From: Bradyrhizobium sp. CCGB12
GTDB lineage: Bacteria > Pseudomonadota > Alphaproteobacteria > Rhizobiales > Xanthobacteraceae
NCBI RefSeq assembly: GCF_024199845.1
Contig: NZ_JANADO010000001.1
Location: 8,606,001-8,670,000, forward strand
DNA: 64,000 nt
Reading direction: 5' to 3'
Shown piece by piece: positions 35,912 through 46,005 of the stretch. The notes beneath the pieces are model-generated. The model did not search any database. It was given only the letters and a program-made list of their open reading frames with translations, and was not told the origin of the DNA. Position 1 is the stretch's first letter. Every line of letters begins with the position of its first letter. The translations under genes were made by a program, and so were the position numbers.

Positions 35912-37459
35912 ATGAACGGTGCGGAAAGCCTGGTGCGGACGATGGTCAAGGGCGGGGTGGACGTCTGCTTCACCAACCCCGGCACCTCCGAGATGCATTT
36001 TGTCGCAGCGCTCGACCGCGTGCCCGGCATGCGCTGCGTGCTCGGCCTGTTCGAAGGCGTGGTGACCGGCGCTGCCGACGGCTATTTCCGCATGAAGGGA
36101 ACGCCGGCCTCGACGCTGCTGCATCTCGGCCCCGGCCTCGCCAACGGCCTTGCCAACCTGCACAACGCCAAGAAGGCCAATTCCGGCATCGTCAACATCG
36201 TCGGCCAGCACGCCGTCTACCACATCGGCTACAACGCGCCGCTGACCTCTGACATCGAGGGCCTGGCCCGGCCGATGTCGTCCTGGGTCCGCACCTCGCC
36301 GGATTCCAAATCGGTCGCCGCCGACGGCGCCGCGGCGATCGCCGCTGCCAAAAGCGCCCCGCCGCAGATCGCGACTCTGATCCTGCCCGCCGACACCGCC
36401 TGGAACGAGGCCGACGGCATCGCCGAGGTTCCGGCCGAGCAGCAGCGTGCGAGCTATTCCCCCAAGGCGGTCGAGCAGGCCGCCAGGATCCTGCACGGCG
36501 ACGGCGAGGGCACGCTGCTGCTGATGACCGGCAGCGCCCTCAGCGAGAAGGGCCTGGCGCTGACCGAGCGCATCGCCGGCAAGACCGGCTGCACCGTGAT
36601 GGGCCCGACCTTCCGTCCCAAGATGGCGCGCGGCCGCGGCCGTTTCTCGATCGACCGCATCCACTACGTCATCGAGAACGCGCTGCCTATGCTGGCAAAA
36701 TTCCGTCACATCGTGCTGGTCGAGTCCGACGATCCCGTAGCGTTCTTCGCCTATCCGAACAAGCCGAGCATGCTCAAGCCCGAAGGGTGCGACGTCCATC
36801 GCATGACCTCCTGGGGCGAGAACTCGGTTGCGGCGCTCGAAGCCCTTGCCGGCGCGGTGAAGGCCAGCGCCAAGGATGTCAAGCCGCAGGCGTTGGCTGA
36901 ACTGGTCAAGCCGACCGGCGCGCTCACCTTCGCCTCGATCGCGCAGGCGATTGCCTGTGCGATCCCTGAGAACGCGATCATGGTCGACGAATCCCTGACC
37001 ACCGGCCGCGGCTTCTTCCCGCCGACGGCGGCGGCCGCCCCGCACGACTGGCTCCAGAACATGGGCGGCTCGATCGGCTTCTCGACGCCGCTGTCGATCG
37101 GCGCTGCGATCGCCTGCCCGGATCGCAAGGTGATCACCATGGTCGGCGACGGCAGCGCGATGTACACGATCCAGTCGCTGTGGACGCAAGCCCGCGAGAA
37201 CCTCGACATCGTCACCATCGTGTTCGCCAACCGCATCTATCAGATCCTGCGCGGCGAGTTCGACAATGTCGGCGCCGGCGAGCCCGGCCAGCGCGCCAAC
37301 GACATGCTGCGGCTCGACCGCCCGACGCTGGATTTCGTCGCGCTGGCGAAGGGCATGGGCGTGCCCGGCCGCGCCGTCACCAATGCCGACGAGTTCAACA
37401 AGGCGCTGGCCGAAGCCGTCGCCGAGCCCGGGCCGCGCCTGATCGAAGTCCAGATGTAG
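35912..37459 (+). CDS. Acetolactate synthase-like thiamine diphosphate enzyme
   Basis: 515 residues, shorter than catalytic IlvB. N-terminal TPP domain has FTNPGTSEMHF and the cofactor Glu in LFEGVVTGAADGYFRM. The Mg/TPP motif is GDGSAMYTIQSLWT, shared with the benzoylformate decarboxylase at 16,741. Lack of an adjacent ilvN and the short length argue against branched-chain amino acid synthesis; it is probably a 2-oxo acid decarboxylase or carboligase of the IlvX group. Substrate unknown. Confidence 0.85.
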   Translation: MNGAESLVRTMVKGGVDVCFTNPGTSEMHFVAALDRVPGMRCVLGLFEGVVTGAADGYFRMKGTPASTLLHLGPGLANGLANLHNAKKANSGIVNIVGQHAVYHIGYNAPLTSDIEGLARPMSSWVRTSPDSKSVAADGAAAIAAAKSAPPQIATLILPADTAWNEADGIAEVPAEQQRASYSPKAVEQAARILHGDGEGTLLLMTGSALSEKGLALTERIAGKTGCTVMGPTFRPKMARGRGRFSIDRIHYVIENALPMLAKFRHIVLVESDDPVAFFAYPNKPSMLKPEGCDVHRMTSWGENSVAALEALAGAVKASAKDVKPQALAELVKPTGALTFASIAQAIACAIPENAIMVDESLTTGRGFFPPTAAAAPHDWLQNMGGSIGFSTPLSIGAAIACPDRKVITMVGDGSAMYTIQSLWTQARENLDIVTIVFANRIYQILRGEFDNVGAGEPGQRANDMLRLDRPTLDFVALAKGMGVPGRAVTNADEFNKALAEAVAEPGPRLIEVQM

Positions 37460-37496
37460 AGGAACATCGGAACGGGCGCCGAAGGCCGGGGGCAAA

Positions 37497-38015
37497 ATGC
37501 AGACCGAGCTGAACAAGGTGATCGCGGCGCTCGGGGACTTATACGCGCACGAAGCATTCCTGTTCGAGAAGGACGTCGGCGAGCGCGCGATCACGCACCG
37601 CTTCGCCGTGCATCTGGAGAAGCAGTTCTCGGGCTGGTCAGTCGATTGCAATTACGATCGGCTCGGCGAGCGCACGCTGCATCTGCCGCACGGCACCATC
37701 ATCTCGACCGACGACCATCTCGGCAAGTCGATCTATCCCGATGTCGCCGTGCACCAGCGTGAGATCCCGAACAATCTGCTTACTATCGAGATCCGCAAGG
37801 CGAGCAATCACACGCCGCTGGAGCACGACCAGCACAAGCTGCGCGCGCTGACCGACGTGCATGTCTGGTTTCCCTACTGGATCGGCGCGCTGCTGGTGCT
37901 GGACAGGCATCACGTGACGATGTCGGAGATCTATGTCAGCGGGCTCGTCGATGAGCCGCAGTCGCGCTGGTTCGCAACGCGCCTTACGGAGACTGGCCTT
38001 GGAGCCGGAGCGTAG
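37497..38015 (+). CDS. Hypothetical protein with a PD-(D/E)XK-like motif
   Basis: 172 residues. A block IYPDVAVHQREIPNNLLTIE followed by IRKAS looks like a PD-x(n)-(D/E)-x-K/R nuclease core (Asp then Glu-Ile-Arg-Lys). Hydrophobic strands and helices surround it. It begins 37 bases after the TPP enzyme. I do not recognise the family by name. It could be a nuclease-like binding protein or a coincidental motif. Confidence 0.65.
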   Translation: MQTELNKVIAALGDLYAHEAFLFEKDVGERAITHRFAVHLEKQFSGWSVDCNYDRLGERTLHLPHGTIISTDDHLGKSIYPDVAVHQREIPNNLLTIEIRKASNHTPLEHDQHKLRALTDVHVWFPYWIGALLVLDRHHVTMSEIYVSGLVDEPQSRWFATRLTETGLGAGA

Positions 38016-38176
38016 AACGTATTGCGTCGCCCCAGCTCGAGCGATGTCCGGTAGCGGGTAATGTGATCCCGGCCACAGTTCGCGCGCGGGTTCCAACCTA
38101 TTCTGTCCGCACTTGCACGCCTCGATCCCGTGGGACTAGGCTTGCCTCATTCGGATCAGGTATTTTGGAGGTTCTG

Positions 38177-38548
38177 ATGCAGAAGTCATATTTGCTGGCT
38201 GCGGCGGCGGCGTTGGTGCTCGTGATGCAAACGCCGCTGGCTCTGGCGCAGAGCGCTCCCGCCGCCGACGGAACCGCTCCGCCTGCCGCGACAAGCCCTG
38301 CGCCGGCCGCGACGCCGGCACCGGCCGCGACAACGGCGCCGGCTGCGACAACGGCACCGGCTGCGACCACCGACACCTCCAGCCAGCCCACCGCGTCCAA
38401 GAAGAGCGCATCGAAGAAGCCGGCGAAGAAGAAGATGACGCGGCAGCAGGAGATCGATCATTCGATCGACAGCGGCACCGTCCCGGCGCGCTACCGCAGC
38501 TCGGTGCCCAAGCAGTACCAGCAATATATTCCGTTCGATAAGCGGTAG
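38177..38548 (+). CDS. Small exported Ala/Pro/Thr-rich protein
   Basis: 123 residues from ATG 38,177, with TTGGAGG seven bases upstream. A signal peptide ends near TPLALAQ. The middle is a low-complexity run of ATTAPA-type repeats (three near-exact TAPAAT units), then a Lys-rich patch (KKSASKKPAKKK), then a compact end DHSIDSGTVPARYRSSVPKQ. The tail resembles small rhizobial envelope proteins of unknown role. Repeat count may vary between strains. Confidence 0.75.
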   Translation: MQKSYLLAAAAALVLVMQTPLALAQSAPAADGTAPPAATSPAPAATPAPAATTAPAATTAPAATTDTSSQPTASKKSASKKPAKKKMTRQQEIDHSIDSGTVPARYRSSVPKQYQQYIPFDKR

Positions 38549-38713
38549 CGGATGGCGCGGCGGCGCGACGCGATCAGCGGTCGCGTCGCCGGTGCAATCC
38601 AGGCACGGCTGGTGCGCGTCAAGACAACGCATCAAAACAAGAATCTGGAGCCTCCGTTCTGATTCAATCAGAACCGATCATGCTCTAGACTAGGCCAAAG
38701 TCCGGGGGGAGTG

Positions 38714-39220
38714 ATGGTTGACGACGGGAAGGATGCTGGCCTGGTGGCCATGATCACCAGCATTCTGGGAGGCAGCAAGCGCGCCGAAATCGTTACACCG
38801 CCGCTCAGCGAGGTTCCACCGACCGCGCCGACAGATGGGGTTGAGGCGGTCGAGCCGTCCGCCCTCGAGGCTGCGTCAGCCAAGGCTGAGCCCGAGTCAG
38901 AGGCCAAGTCCGAGTCCGAGCCCGATGCCCCGCCGGCCGAGACAAAACCGGCCGAGGCACCTGCGAAAATAGCCACCACACGAGATGGCAAGCAATTGCT
39001 GCCTGCGGAAGCGATTGCCGATCTCGTGCTTGGCGAGTTGCGCAAGCTGGAGAATTTTCCGGCGACCGGCGCCTCGGTCACGGTCTACGGTTACAGGCAC
39101 TGGAACGCCATGATCACCTTCGCGCCGTTCTCGACCACGTTCCAGAATGCGACCCGGTTCCGCCAGGCCATGCCGGACCTCGTGTTCAAGCTCCGTCGTT
39201 TCGTCGAACTTGAGATATAA
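38714..39220 (+). CDS. Hypothetical acidic protein
   Basis: 168 residues. The first ~85 are Glu/Pro/Ala-rich and probably disordered; the last ~80 form a compact part (LPAEAIADLVLGELRKLENF, then YGYRHWNAMITFAPFSTTFQ). No family recognised and no signal peptide. The start at 38,714 follows a GGGGGG run; GTG 38,711 is an alternative. Gene-like composition and isolated position support it as real. Confidence 0.65.
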   Translation: MVDDGKDAGLVAMITSILGGSKRAEIVTPPLSEVPPTAPTDGVEAVEPSALEAASAKAEPESEAKSESEPDAPPAETKPAEAPAKIATTRDGKQLLPAEAIADLVLGELRKLENFPATGASVTVYGYRHWNAMITFAPFSTTFQNATRFRQAMPDLVFKLRRFVELEI

Positions 39221-39316
39221 TTCGAGGCAACCGCCGGCGGTGGTCCAGCGCGCGATCCCGGAAATCGCGGCGCGAACGCATCGCCCTTCGCCAACCGAGT
39301 TGGACAGGATACCGAA

Positions 39317-39799
39317 TTGAGCGTCGCCTTCACCAAGGAAGAGAGTGCCGAAACCGCGTCTGAAACGCTGTTGCCGGATCGCCCGATCTCGCCTCATGCC
39401 AACCTCGTGACCGAAACGGGCTTGCAGGCGTTGCAGACGCAGCTTGCCGAAGCGCGCGAGGCCTATGAGACCGCACAAGCCATCGATGACGTCAACGAGA
39501 AGCGCCGGCAATCGGCTGTGCCGCTGCGCGACGCCCGTTATCTGACCGAACGCCTGCGCACCGCGCAGGTCGTTCCCGATCCGACCTCGACCGATACCGT
39601 CGCCTTCGGCAGCACCGTCACCTTCAGCCGCGCTGACGGCCGCGTGCAGACCTATCGCATCGTCGGCGAGGACGAAGCCGATCCGAAGGCGGGATCGATC
39701 TCGTTCGTGTCGCCGGTCGCGAGGTCGCTGATGGGGAAGGCGGTCGGCGATGTCGTGGGGTCGGGCGCGCAGGAGATCGAGATTCTGTCGATCGCGTAA
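39317..39799 (+). CDS. GreA/GreB-family transcription elongation factor
   Basis: 160 residues. The N-terminal coiled-coil (LQTQLAEAREAYETAQAIDD) and C-terminal FKBP-like domain (VAFGSTVTF, then FVSPVARSLMGKAVGDVV) match GreA/GreB. It would bind the RNA polymerase secondary channel and rescue backtracked complexes. The coiled-coil tip has acidic residues (IDDVNEK), as needed for cleavage. TTG start at 39,317; no other good start is near. Confidence 0.88.
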   Translation: MSVAFTKEESAETASETLLPDRPISPHANLVTETGLQALQTQLAEAREAYETAQAIDDVNEKRRQSAVPLRDARYLTERLRTAQVVPDPTSTDTVAFGSTVTFSRADGRVQTYRIVGEDEADPKAGSISFVSPVARSLMGKAVGDVVGSGAQEIEILSIA

Positions 39800-39871
39800 A
39801 GGCGGCCAGTGCGAGGCGAGGATTGCGCGGCAAAGGGTGCTATCGACAGAAGCAACCTCATTCGCCTAAAG

Positions 39872-39891
39872 CATGATCCGGAAAGATCATG
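39872..39891. repeat. Short CATGATC/GATCATG hairpin
   Basis: Perfect 7-bp arms around CGGAAA lie in the 239-bp gap after the Gre gene. The GCATGATCCGGAAA core is a common rhizobial intergenic motif. No T-tract follows, so a terminator role is not supported. Confidence 0.35.
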
Positions 39892-40038
39892 GGCCAACGG
39901 CAGCTGAAGCGCAAAGCCGGTTCAGTCTATGTCCATCGCGCTGCAGCTGTCGGGAACGGAGACCATGGTATCTGAAGCACGAAGGAAGCAGAGCTCGATG
40001 GTCTCCGCCGCGTCCGCCAAACCGAGCTCGATGGTCGG

Positions 40039-40716
40039 ATGAGACGGTTTCTGTCGGGAGCGGGGCCGTTTTACGCGCTGGCCGGATTGGCGATGTGCAT
40101 GTATCTCGTCCTGTACAGGACGAACCTGTTCGACCTGAACGCCATCGTCCAGGATGCGACCGGTTCATCGTGGTTTCCGGCCTTCATGTTCGTCTGCGTG
40201 CTGCTGGAGTCGGTCTTTCCGTATTTTGGCTATTTTCCCGGAACAGCCCTCATCTTGATGTCGGTGGCGCTCAATCCGAAGGCCGCGGATCTCTCCGTTT
40301 TCATGGTGGCGTGGCTGGCCATCATCGCGGGCGCCGTCTTAAGTTACGGACAGGCTCGTTTTTTCAGACCGTTCTTGCAGCGGGTTGCCTCAAAAGCGGC
40401 GCTGAGCCGATGTGAGTCCTTGTTCGACGCCTACGGTCCTTATGCGCGCGTTGCCTTGTTCGTTCATCCCAACGCCTGCGCGATGTACTTCACGGCACTC
40501 GGACTTCTCGGCCGCAACCTGACGCGAGAGCTCGCCCATCTCAGTGTGGGTGCAGCGGTGTCCGTGAGCGTTCTGTTCGTCATCGTGACCAGACTTGTGT
40601 CGTCCGTAGGCCCCACCGATGATGGGCAATTGCAGGTGATGCTGGCGGCCGGGCTGGTCGCCATCGGGACCCTCGTCGGTCTCTACGCAGCCTGGCGGCC
40701 GGCTCCGGCGGATTGA
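40039..40716 (+). CDS. Membrane protein, possibly DedA/VTT-like
   Basis: 225 residues with six or so hydrophobic helices. The segment VFPYFGYFPGTALILMSVAL resembles the FPGE-type loop of DedA/VTT proteins, and GPYARVALFVHPNACAMYFT could be the second re-entrant loop. The DedA Glu and Arg signatures are not clearly intact, so the family is tentative. No neighbours explain its role. Confidence 0.6.
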   Translation: MRRFLSGAGPFYALAGLAMCMYLVLYRTNLFDLNAIVQDATGSSWFPAFMFVCVLLESVFPYFGYFPGTALILMSVALNPKAADLSVFMVAWLAIIAGAVLSYGQARFFRPFLQRVASKAALSRCESLFDAYGPYARVALFVHPNACAMYFTALGLLGRNLTRELAHLSVGAAVSVSVLFVIVTRLVSSVGPTDDGQLQVMLAAGLVAIGTLVGLYAAWRPAPAD

Positions 40717-40725
40717 AGCTTGCTT

Positions 40726-40800
40726 CGTCATTGCGAGCGCTGCGAAGCAATCCAGTCTGCCTCCGCGAACGCACTCAGGACTGCTGCGCTCGCAATGACG
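40726..40800. repeat. Interspersed GTCATTGCGAG...CTCGCAATGAC repeat (copy 4)
   Basis: CGTCATTGCGAGCGCTGCGA and CTGCGCTCGCAATGACG are the ends. The inner half is diverged (CTCCGCGAACGCACTCAGG) compared with the copies at 18,408, 22,840 and 29,124. Confidence 0.82.
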
Positions 40801-40871
40801 ACGAATGGAGGCTTGAAGGGACGGGCGAGAAGCGACAAGCGACCAGCGAATGGTCGGTGCGCCCGTCGAGC

Positions 40872-41643
40872 TTAGACCTCCGGCAGTTCAACGCCCGTCA
40901 GCTTGCTCAGTTTGCCGATGAGTTGGTCCTGAAATTCCGGATTGGTTGCCTCACCGGCAGGCTCCTCCTGCCGCAGATGATGCCAGTAGCGCCCGCCCAC
41001 CATGGCGGCGGAATCCTCGCTCACCGCGAGCCAGGCCTGGGTCCGTTTTCCGGTGTTTATCGCCCGGGGCGCCCGCGCCACCCATCTTCGTGCGTACCCA
41101 TCCGGGATCGACGGCGTTGCTCAGGACCTTGGGCCAGCGTCGCGCCAGTGCGAAAGCCAGCGCGACGACGTGCAGCTTGCTCTCGGCGTAGGCCCTGGCC
41201 GAGTCCCAGGCCCGCTTGGTCCAATCGAGGTCGGTAAGCGAACCCTCTCCGCCGCGGTGCAATCCGCTGCTGAGATACACCAATCGGCCGGGCCGCTCGA
41301 TCAGGGCCGTCAGCATGAATGGCGCAAGCGTGTTGATGGCCAGAGTCTCGGCATGGCCTTCCGGTGTCGAGCCACGACTCGGCCGCGTGTAGACGCCGGC
41401 GTTGTGGATGATCGCATCCATGCGGCCGATCGCGTTGACCTGATCCGCGATGCTCCTCGTCTCGGCGGCACGTCTGAGATCGCCGACCACCAACCCCGCG
41501 GCACGCGAGGTGAGCTCGCCGAGCGCGGCGGCACGATCGGCCGAACGCGCGTGCAGCACCACGCGATGCCCTTGATCAAGGAGCGATTGCGCCGCCGCCC
41601 GGCCAAGACCGTCCGCGCTGCCCGTGATGAATACGATCGCCAT
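40872..41643 (-). pseudogene. SDR-family oxidoreductase with one frameshift
   Basis: The front part, from ATG 41,643 (MAIVFITGSADGLGRAAAQS), has the nucleotide motif, NAGVY, and the Y-x3-K site in YAESKLH, ending at the conserved VDPGWVRTKMGG. Beyond about 41,066 the family-like sequence moves to another frame (TQAWLAVSEDSAAMVGGRYW) and ends at 40,872. Summing the two frames gives a normal ~255-residue enzyme. The break at about 41,058-41,066 needs a two-base loss or one-base gain. Real decay and a sequencing indel are both possible. Confidence 0.8.
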
Positions 41644-41922
41644 GCGCTGATTCTCCGGATGTCTCAGAAACGCACTTTACAGCGCGCGCCGGTATTCGTC
41701 CGGGCGAACTCGTCGCCAAGGACACGATCGCCGTGCGCGTCAGCCCCGACCTCCGCGCCGATCCCTGGCGAGGTGTTTCCGAGCAGCGGGTTGACGCGTA
41801 GCCGATTGAAAATCAACTCACGATAGGTCTGGTCGGAAAGACCCGAGAGTGGAATAATTCCCGACGCTTTCTTGATCAGATTTTAACGTCGGCCCCGAAC
41901 CGGCTGGCGACATGGATTTTTC

Positions 41923-44900
41923 ATGATGGCCGCGCTTCCTCAGGACGTGGTGGCGGATTTGCAGCAAGAGAACGCGCGGCTGCTTGCCGAATTGCGCGCC
42001 GCACAAGCTCGCGAGAGCGCCACCGCGGATATTCTCAAGATCATCGCCAGTTCGCCATCGGAGGTGAAGCCGGTATTCGATGCAATTGCGAGGCGGGCCA
42101 ATGCCTTGCTCGGCGGTTTTTCGACAACCGTATTCCGCTTCATCGACGGCACTGCCCATTTGGCGGCATTCACGCCGACGAACTCTGCCGCCGATGAGGC
42201 CTTGAAGAAAATGTTTCCGCGGCCGATCGCCGATTTTGAGAGTTTCGCAAGAACACAGGCGGGTAAGGTGGTACCGACCCCCGATACTGAAGCGCTGACG
42301 AACGACATCAAATTCATCGCGCGCGCCCGCGGCTTTCGCAGCATGTTGTTCGTTCCGCTCGCGACCGGTGACGTGGTGATCGGCATGATCAGCGTGACGC
42401 GAGTCGAGCCGGGGACCTTTGCTCCACATCATGTGCAACTTCTGCAGACCTTTGCCGATCAGGCCGTTATCGCCATCGAGAATGCGCGGCTGTTCGATGA
42501 GGTGCAGGCGCGTACCGACGACTTGCGAGAATCGCTGCAGCAGCAGACGGCAACCGCCGATGTGTTGAAGGTCATCAGCCGCTCTGCGTTCGATCTGCAA
42601 ACAGTTCTCGACACGCTGACGGAATCGGCGGCGGGGCTCAGCGGCGCCGACATGGCGGCAATCGTCCGGCAGGACACCGACGGCGCCTACTGTCATGCAA
42701 CTCGGTACAATTTCTCGCCCGAGTGGGCCAGGGTCTCGGCGGGCATTCGACTGACTGCAGGACGCGGCAGCGTCGCCGGGCGCGTCCTGCTGTGCGGCAA
42801 AGCCGTCCAGATCCTCGATGTCGTGGCCGATCCTGAATATGCCTATCCCGAGCAGCAGCGGGCCGGGGGCTATCGGACCCTCCTCGGCGTACCCCTGCTT
42901 CGATCCGGAGAAACGATCGGCGTGCTGTTCCTGGGCCGCAAGACCGTGAATTCGTTCACGGACAAGCAGATCGACCTGGTCTCCACTTTCGCCGATCAGG
43001 CCGTGATCGCGATCGAGAATGTCCGGCTGTTCGATCAGGTCCAGGCGAAAACGCGCGATCTCGCCGAATCGCTCCAGCAGCAAACTGCGACTGCCGATGT
43101 GCTGAAGGTGATCAGCCGCTCGACCTTCGATCTGCAGTCCGTGCTCAACACGCTGGTCGATTCGGCGGCACGGCTGTGCGAAGCGGAGATGGCATTCATC
43201 ATGCGCCGCGAGGGCGATGAATATCAGGCCGGCGCAGCGGTCGGGTTTTCCGAGGAATACATCGAATTCTTGCGGGGCCACCCGATTAGCCCCGGACGGG
43301 GCACGGTCACAGGTCGGGCCGTACTCGAGCGCCGGCCGGTGCAAATCCTCGACGTCGCTGCCGATCCCGAATACGGCCTGCACCAGTCCATTACCATGGC
43401 TGGTCAGCGCACGGCGCTCGGCGTTCCCCTCCTGCGCGAGAACGAGCCGATCGGCGTGATCGTGATCGCTCGCAGGCGCGTGCAGCCCTTCACGGAAAAG
43501 CAGATCGAGCTCGTCGCCACATTTGCCGACCAGGCCGTGATCGCGATCGAGAATGTACGGCTGTTCGAACAATTGCAAACCAGGACGCGAGATCTGTCCG
43601 AGACGCTGACTTACCAGACCGGCAGCGCCAATATCCTGCGGGTTATCGCTTCCTCGCCGACCGAGGTCGGTCCGGTGCTCAAGGCGATTGTGGAAAGCGC
43701 ATGCGGACTTTGCGAGGCATATGATGCGCTGGTCGTCCTCAGGGATGGCGACGACATCGTCGTCCAGGCGCACCACGGACAAGTTCCCGTGGTTTGGAGC
43801 CGGCGATCGATCAGCGTCAAGTCACCCTCCGGCCGGGCCATTATCGACCGTCGCACCGTTCATGTGCACGATCTGCTCGGGCCGGAAGGGAAGGAATTCC
43901 CGACAGGACGGGAATACGCGCTCCGTTCCAACGTTCGAACCGTTCTGAGTGTGCCGCTGTTGCGCGAAGGCGAGAGCATGGGCGCGATCGTGCTCCGTCG
44001 TACGGAGGTGCGCCCATTCGGCGAGAAGCAGATCAGCCTGCTTCAGACCTTTGCAGACCAGGCTGTTATCGCCATCGGCAACGTCCGTCTGTTCGAGCAA
44101 TTGAACGAATCGCTGGAGCGACAGACGGCGACGTCGGAGGTGCTGGAAATCATAAGCGCTTCATCGGGCGCATTGATCCCGGTCTTCCACAAGATGCTGG
44201 AGAATGCGACGCGAATTTGCGGCGCTGGCTTCGGCACCATGAATCTCTACGAGGATGGCGGCTTTCGCACGGTCGCCCTGCACAACGCGCCGCAAGCCTA
44301 CGTTGACACCCGGCTATACCAGAGGATTCGTCCACATCCAGCAAGCGGGCTCGGTACCGTCGAGAAAACTCATCAGACGGTTCATATCGACGATATCAGG
44401 ACTCAGCCACCCTACGTCGAAGGCAACGCGAATGTTCGCGCGCTTGCCGACCTTGCCGGCGCAAGGACCCTCGTCATCGTGCCCATGCTTAGGGAAGATG
44501 AGCTGATTGGCACCATCACGATCTTTCGTCAGGAAGTGAAGCCCTTCACAGACAAGCAGATCGAGCTCGTATCCAATTTCGCACACCAGGGCGTGATCGC
44601 GATCGAGAATGCGCGCCTGCTGAATGAATTGCGCGAGCGCACTATGGAACTGTCGCAATCGCTCGAGGAATTGCGAAATGCGCAGGATCGGTTGATCCAG
44701 ACCGAGAAGCTTGCCTCGCTCGGGCAACTCACCGCCGGCATTGCACATGAAATCAAGAACCCGCTCAATTTCGTCAATAATTTTGCTGCGATTTCCTCCG
44801 AACTGATCGACGAGCTCAGTGACGGGCTGCGCTCAGTCGCACTCGGCGAGACAGCAAGGCAGGACATCGACGCGCTGATACACATGCTGCAAGGCAACCT

Positions 44901-45504
44901 GGAAAAGATCGTGCAACACGGAACGCGCGCCGATTCCATTGTCAAGAACATGCTCCTGCACTCGCGCGAGGGGTCTGGCGAGCGCCGCTCGGCCGATATC
45001 AATGCCATCGTCGAGGAAAGTCTCAACCTTGCTTATCACGGGGCGCGCGCTGAAAAAGCAGGCTTCAATATCACGCTTGAAACGAATCTCGATCCGTCTG
45101 CTGGGGCGCTCGAGTTATACCCGCAGGAAATCACGCGGGTGTTCCTCAACCTCGTTTCAAATGGCTTCTACGCGGCTAGCAAACAAAGGGACGCCGCCGG
45201 CGACGGCTTCGAGCCAAGGCTGTGGGCGACGACCACAAATCTCGGCGGCTCCGTCCAAATCCGGATTCGCGACAACGGCGCGGGGATCCCGGTCGACGTG
45301 AGGGAGAAAATATTCAATCCATTCTTCACAACCAAGCCCGCGGGCGAAGGAACCGGTCTAGGCCTTTCAATCTGCCACGACATCATTGTGAAGCAGCACG
45401 GCGGCAGCATCGAGGTCGATACCGAGCCTGGCGATTATACGGAGTTCATCATTACGCTGCCGCGTACGCTGGCGGCACCAGGGCAGACCGGAGGCAGAAA
45501 TTGA
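41923..45504 (+). CDS. Five-GAF sensor histidine kinase
   Basis: 1,193 residues, cytoplasmic, with no membrane helix. A coiled-coil start is followed by five tandem GAF domains (about residues 40-190, 215-370, 400-555, 570-725, 740-905). Then comes the HisKA H-box with His942 in [14 protein letters not shown], and HATPase with IRDNGAGIP and [15 protein letters not shown]. GAFs 2 and 3 share near-identical linkers ([13 protein letters not shown]), showing internal duplication with a ~540-base period. The stimulus is unknown. The receiver gene that overlaps its stop codon is its likely partner. Confidence 0.93.
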   Translation: MMAALPQDVVADLQQENARLLAELRAAQARESATADILKIIASSPSEVKPVFDAIARRANALLGGFSTTVFRFIDGTAHLAAFTPTNSAADEALKKMFPRPIADFESFARTQAGKVVPTPDTEALTNDIKFIARARGFRSMLFVPLATGDVVIGMISVTRVEPGTFAPHHVQLLQTFADQAVIAIENARLFDEVQARTDDLRESLQQQTATADVLKVISRSAFDLQTVLDTLTESAAGLSGADMAAIVRQDTDGAYCHATRYNFSPEWARVSAGIRLTAGRGSVAGRVLLCGKAVQILDVVADPEYAYPEQQRAGGYRTLLGVPLLRSGETIGVLFLGRKTVNSFTDKQIDLVSTFADQAVIAIENVRLFDQVQAKTRDLAESLQQQTATADVLKVISRSTFDLQSVLNTLVDSAARLCEAEMAFIMRREGDEYQAGAAVGFSEEYIEFLRGHPISPGRGTVTGRAVLERRPVQILDVAADPEYGLHQSITMAGQRTALGVPLLRENEPIGVIVIARRRVQPFTEKQIELVATFADQAVIAIENVRLFEQLQTRTRDLSETLTYQTGSANILRVIASSPTEVGPVLKAIVESACGLCEAYDALVVLRDGDDIVVQAHHGQVPVVWSRRSISVKSPSGRAIIDRRTVHVHDLLGPEGKEFPTGREYALRSNVRTVLSVPLLREGESMGAIVLRRTEVRPFGEKQISLLQTFADQAVIAIGNVRLFEQLNESLERQTATSEVLEIISASSGALIPVFHKMLENATRICGAGFGTMNLYEDGGFRTVALHNAPQAYVDTRLYQRIRPHPASGLGTVEKTHQTVHIDDIRTQPPYVEGNANVRALADLAGARTLVIVPMLREDELIGTITIFRQEVKPFTDKQIELVSNFAHQGVIAIENARLLNELRERTMELSQSLEELRNAQDRLIQTEKLASLGQLTAGIAHEIKNPLNFVNNFAAISSELIDELSDGLRSVALGETARQDIDALIHMLQGNLEKIVQHGTRADSIVKNMLLHSREGSGERRSADINAIVEESLNLAYHGARAEKAGFNITLETNLDPSAGALELYPQEITRVFLNLVSNGFYAASKQRDAAGDGFEPRLWATTTNLGGSVQIRIRDNGAGIPVDVREKIFNPFFTTKPAGEGTGLGLSICHDIIVKQHGGSIEVDTEPGDYTEFIITLPRTLAAPGQTGGRN

Positions 45505-45890
45505 GCGTCTATATCATGGTGGTCGACGACGAGCCTGATGTCGAGGCGCTGTTCCGCCAGCAATTCCGACGCGATCTGCGCGCCGGTCGCTTTCTCATGG
45601 AGTTTGCATCGTCGGCACCCGAGGCCTTGCAGCGCGCGGTCGAGATTGAGGATGCCACCCTGATCCTGATCCTGTCCGACATCAACATGCCCGGAATGAG
45701 CGGGCTGGAGATGCTACCTATCGTGCGCTCGGCCCGTCCCGATGTTCCGGTCATCATGATCACGGCCTACGGTGACGCCGAGACCAGGCGCAAGGCGCTG
45801 GCGAACGGCGCGGCCGACCTGTTGACCAAACCAATCGACTTCGCGGCGCTGCGCCAGGAGATCGATACAAGACTTGAGCAGGCCGCATGA
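45501..45890 (+). CDS. Single-domain response regulator
   Basis: 129 residues: receiver domain only, with the acidic pocket VVDDEPD, phospho-acceptor Asp in [13 protein letters not shown], Thr/Ser switch in IMITAYG, and Lys in LLTKPID. TTG start overlaps the kinase stop (TTGA at 45,501-45,504), so it is translationally coupled. No output domain, so it likely relays phosphate or acts by protein binding. Confidence 0.9.
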   Translation: MSVYIMVVDDEPDVEALFRQQFRRDLRAGRFLMEFASSAPEALQRAVEIEDATLILILSDINMPGMSGLEMLPIVRSARPDVPVIMITAYGDAETRRKALANGAADLLTKPIDFAALRQEIDTRLEQAA

Positions 45891-45940
45891 CTGTAACCGT
45901 TCTCCTGGTCGATGACGAACCGGCTCGGCTTGCAAGGTGA
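45887..45940 (+). pseudogene. Stub of a second response regulator
   Basis: An ATG overlapping the previous stop (ATGA, 45,887-45,890) opens a 17-residue frame, [17 protein letters not shown]. This is the start of a receiver domain (acidic pair DDE) and then a TGA. The remaining ~100 residues are absent in every frame, and the next gene begins at 46,006, so this is a deletion remnant rather than a frameshift. Confidence 0.7.
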
Positions 45941-46005
45941 GACCATATCCCGGTGAGATGAAGCATCCGACGTCCAATGTTCACCGAAAGCACTGGGAGG
46001 TACGA

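Noticed and set aside
35750..37651. 633-residue minus-strand frame over the TPP enzyme
   Set aside because: The plus strand has a complete TPP enzyme with GDGSAMYTIQ; the antisense frame has no recognisable domain.
38177..38548. TAPAAT repeats as a nucleotide tandem-repeat locus of interest
   Set aside because: Only three short units within a low-complexity Ala/Pro/Thr linker; ordinary for exported linker proteins.
41818..43782. 654-residue minus-strand frame over the histidine kinase
   Set aside because: It shows repeating segments only because the GAF repeats on the other strand are duplicated.
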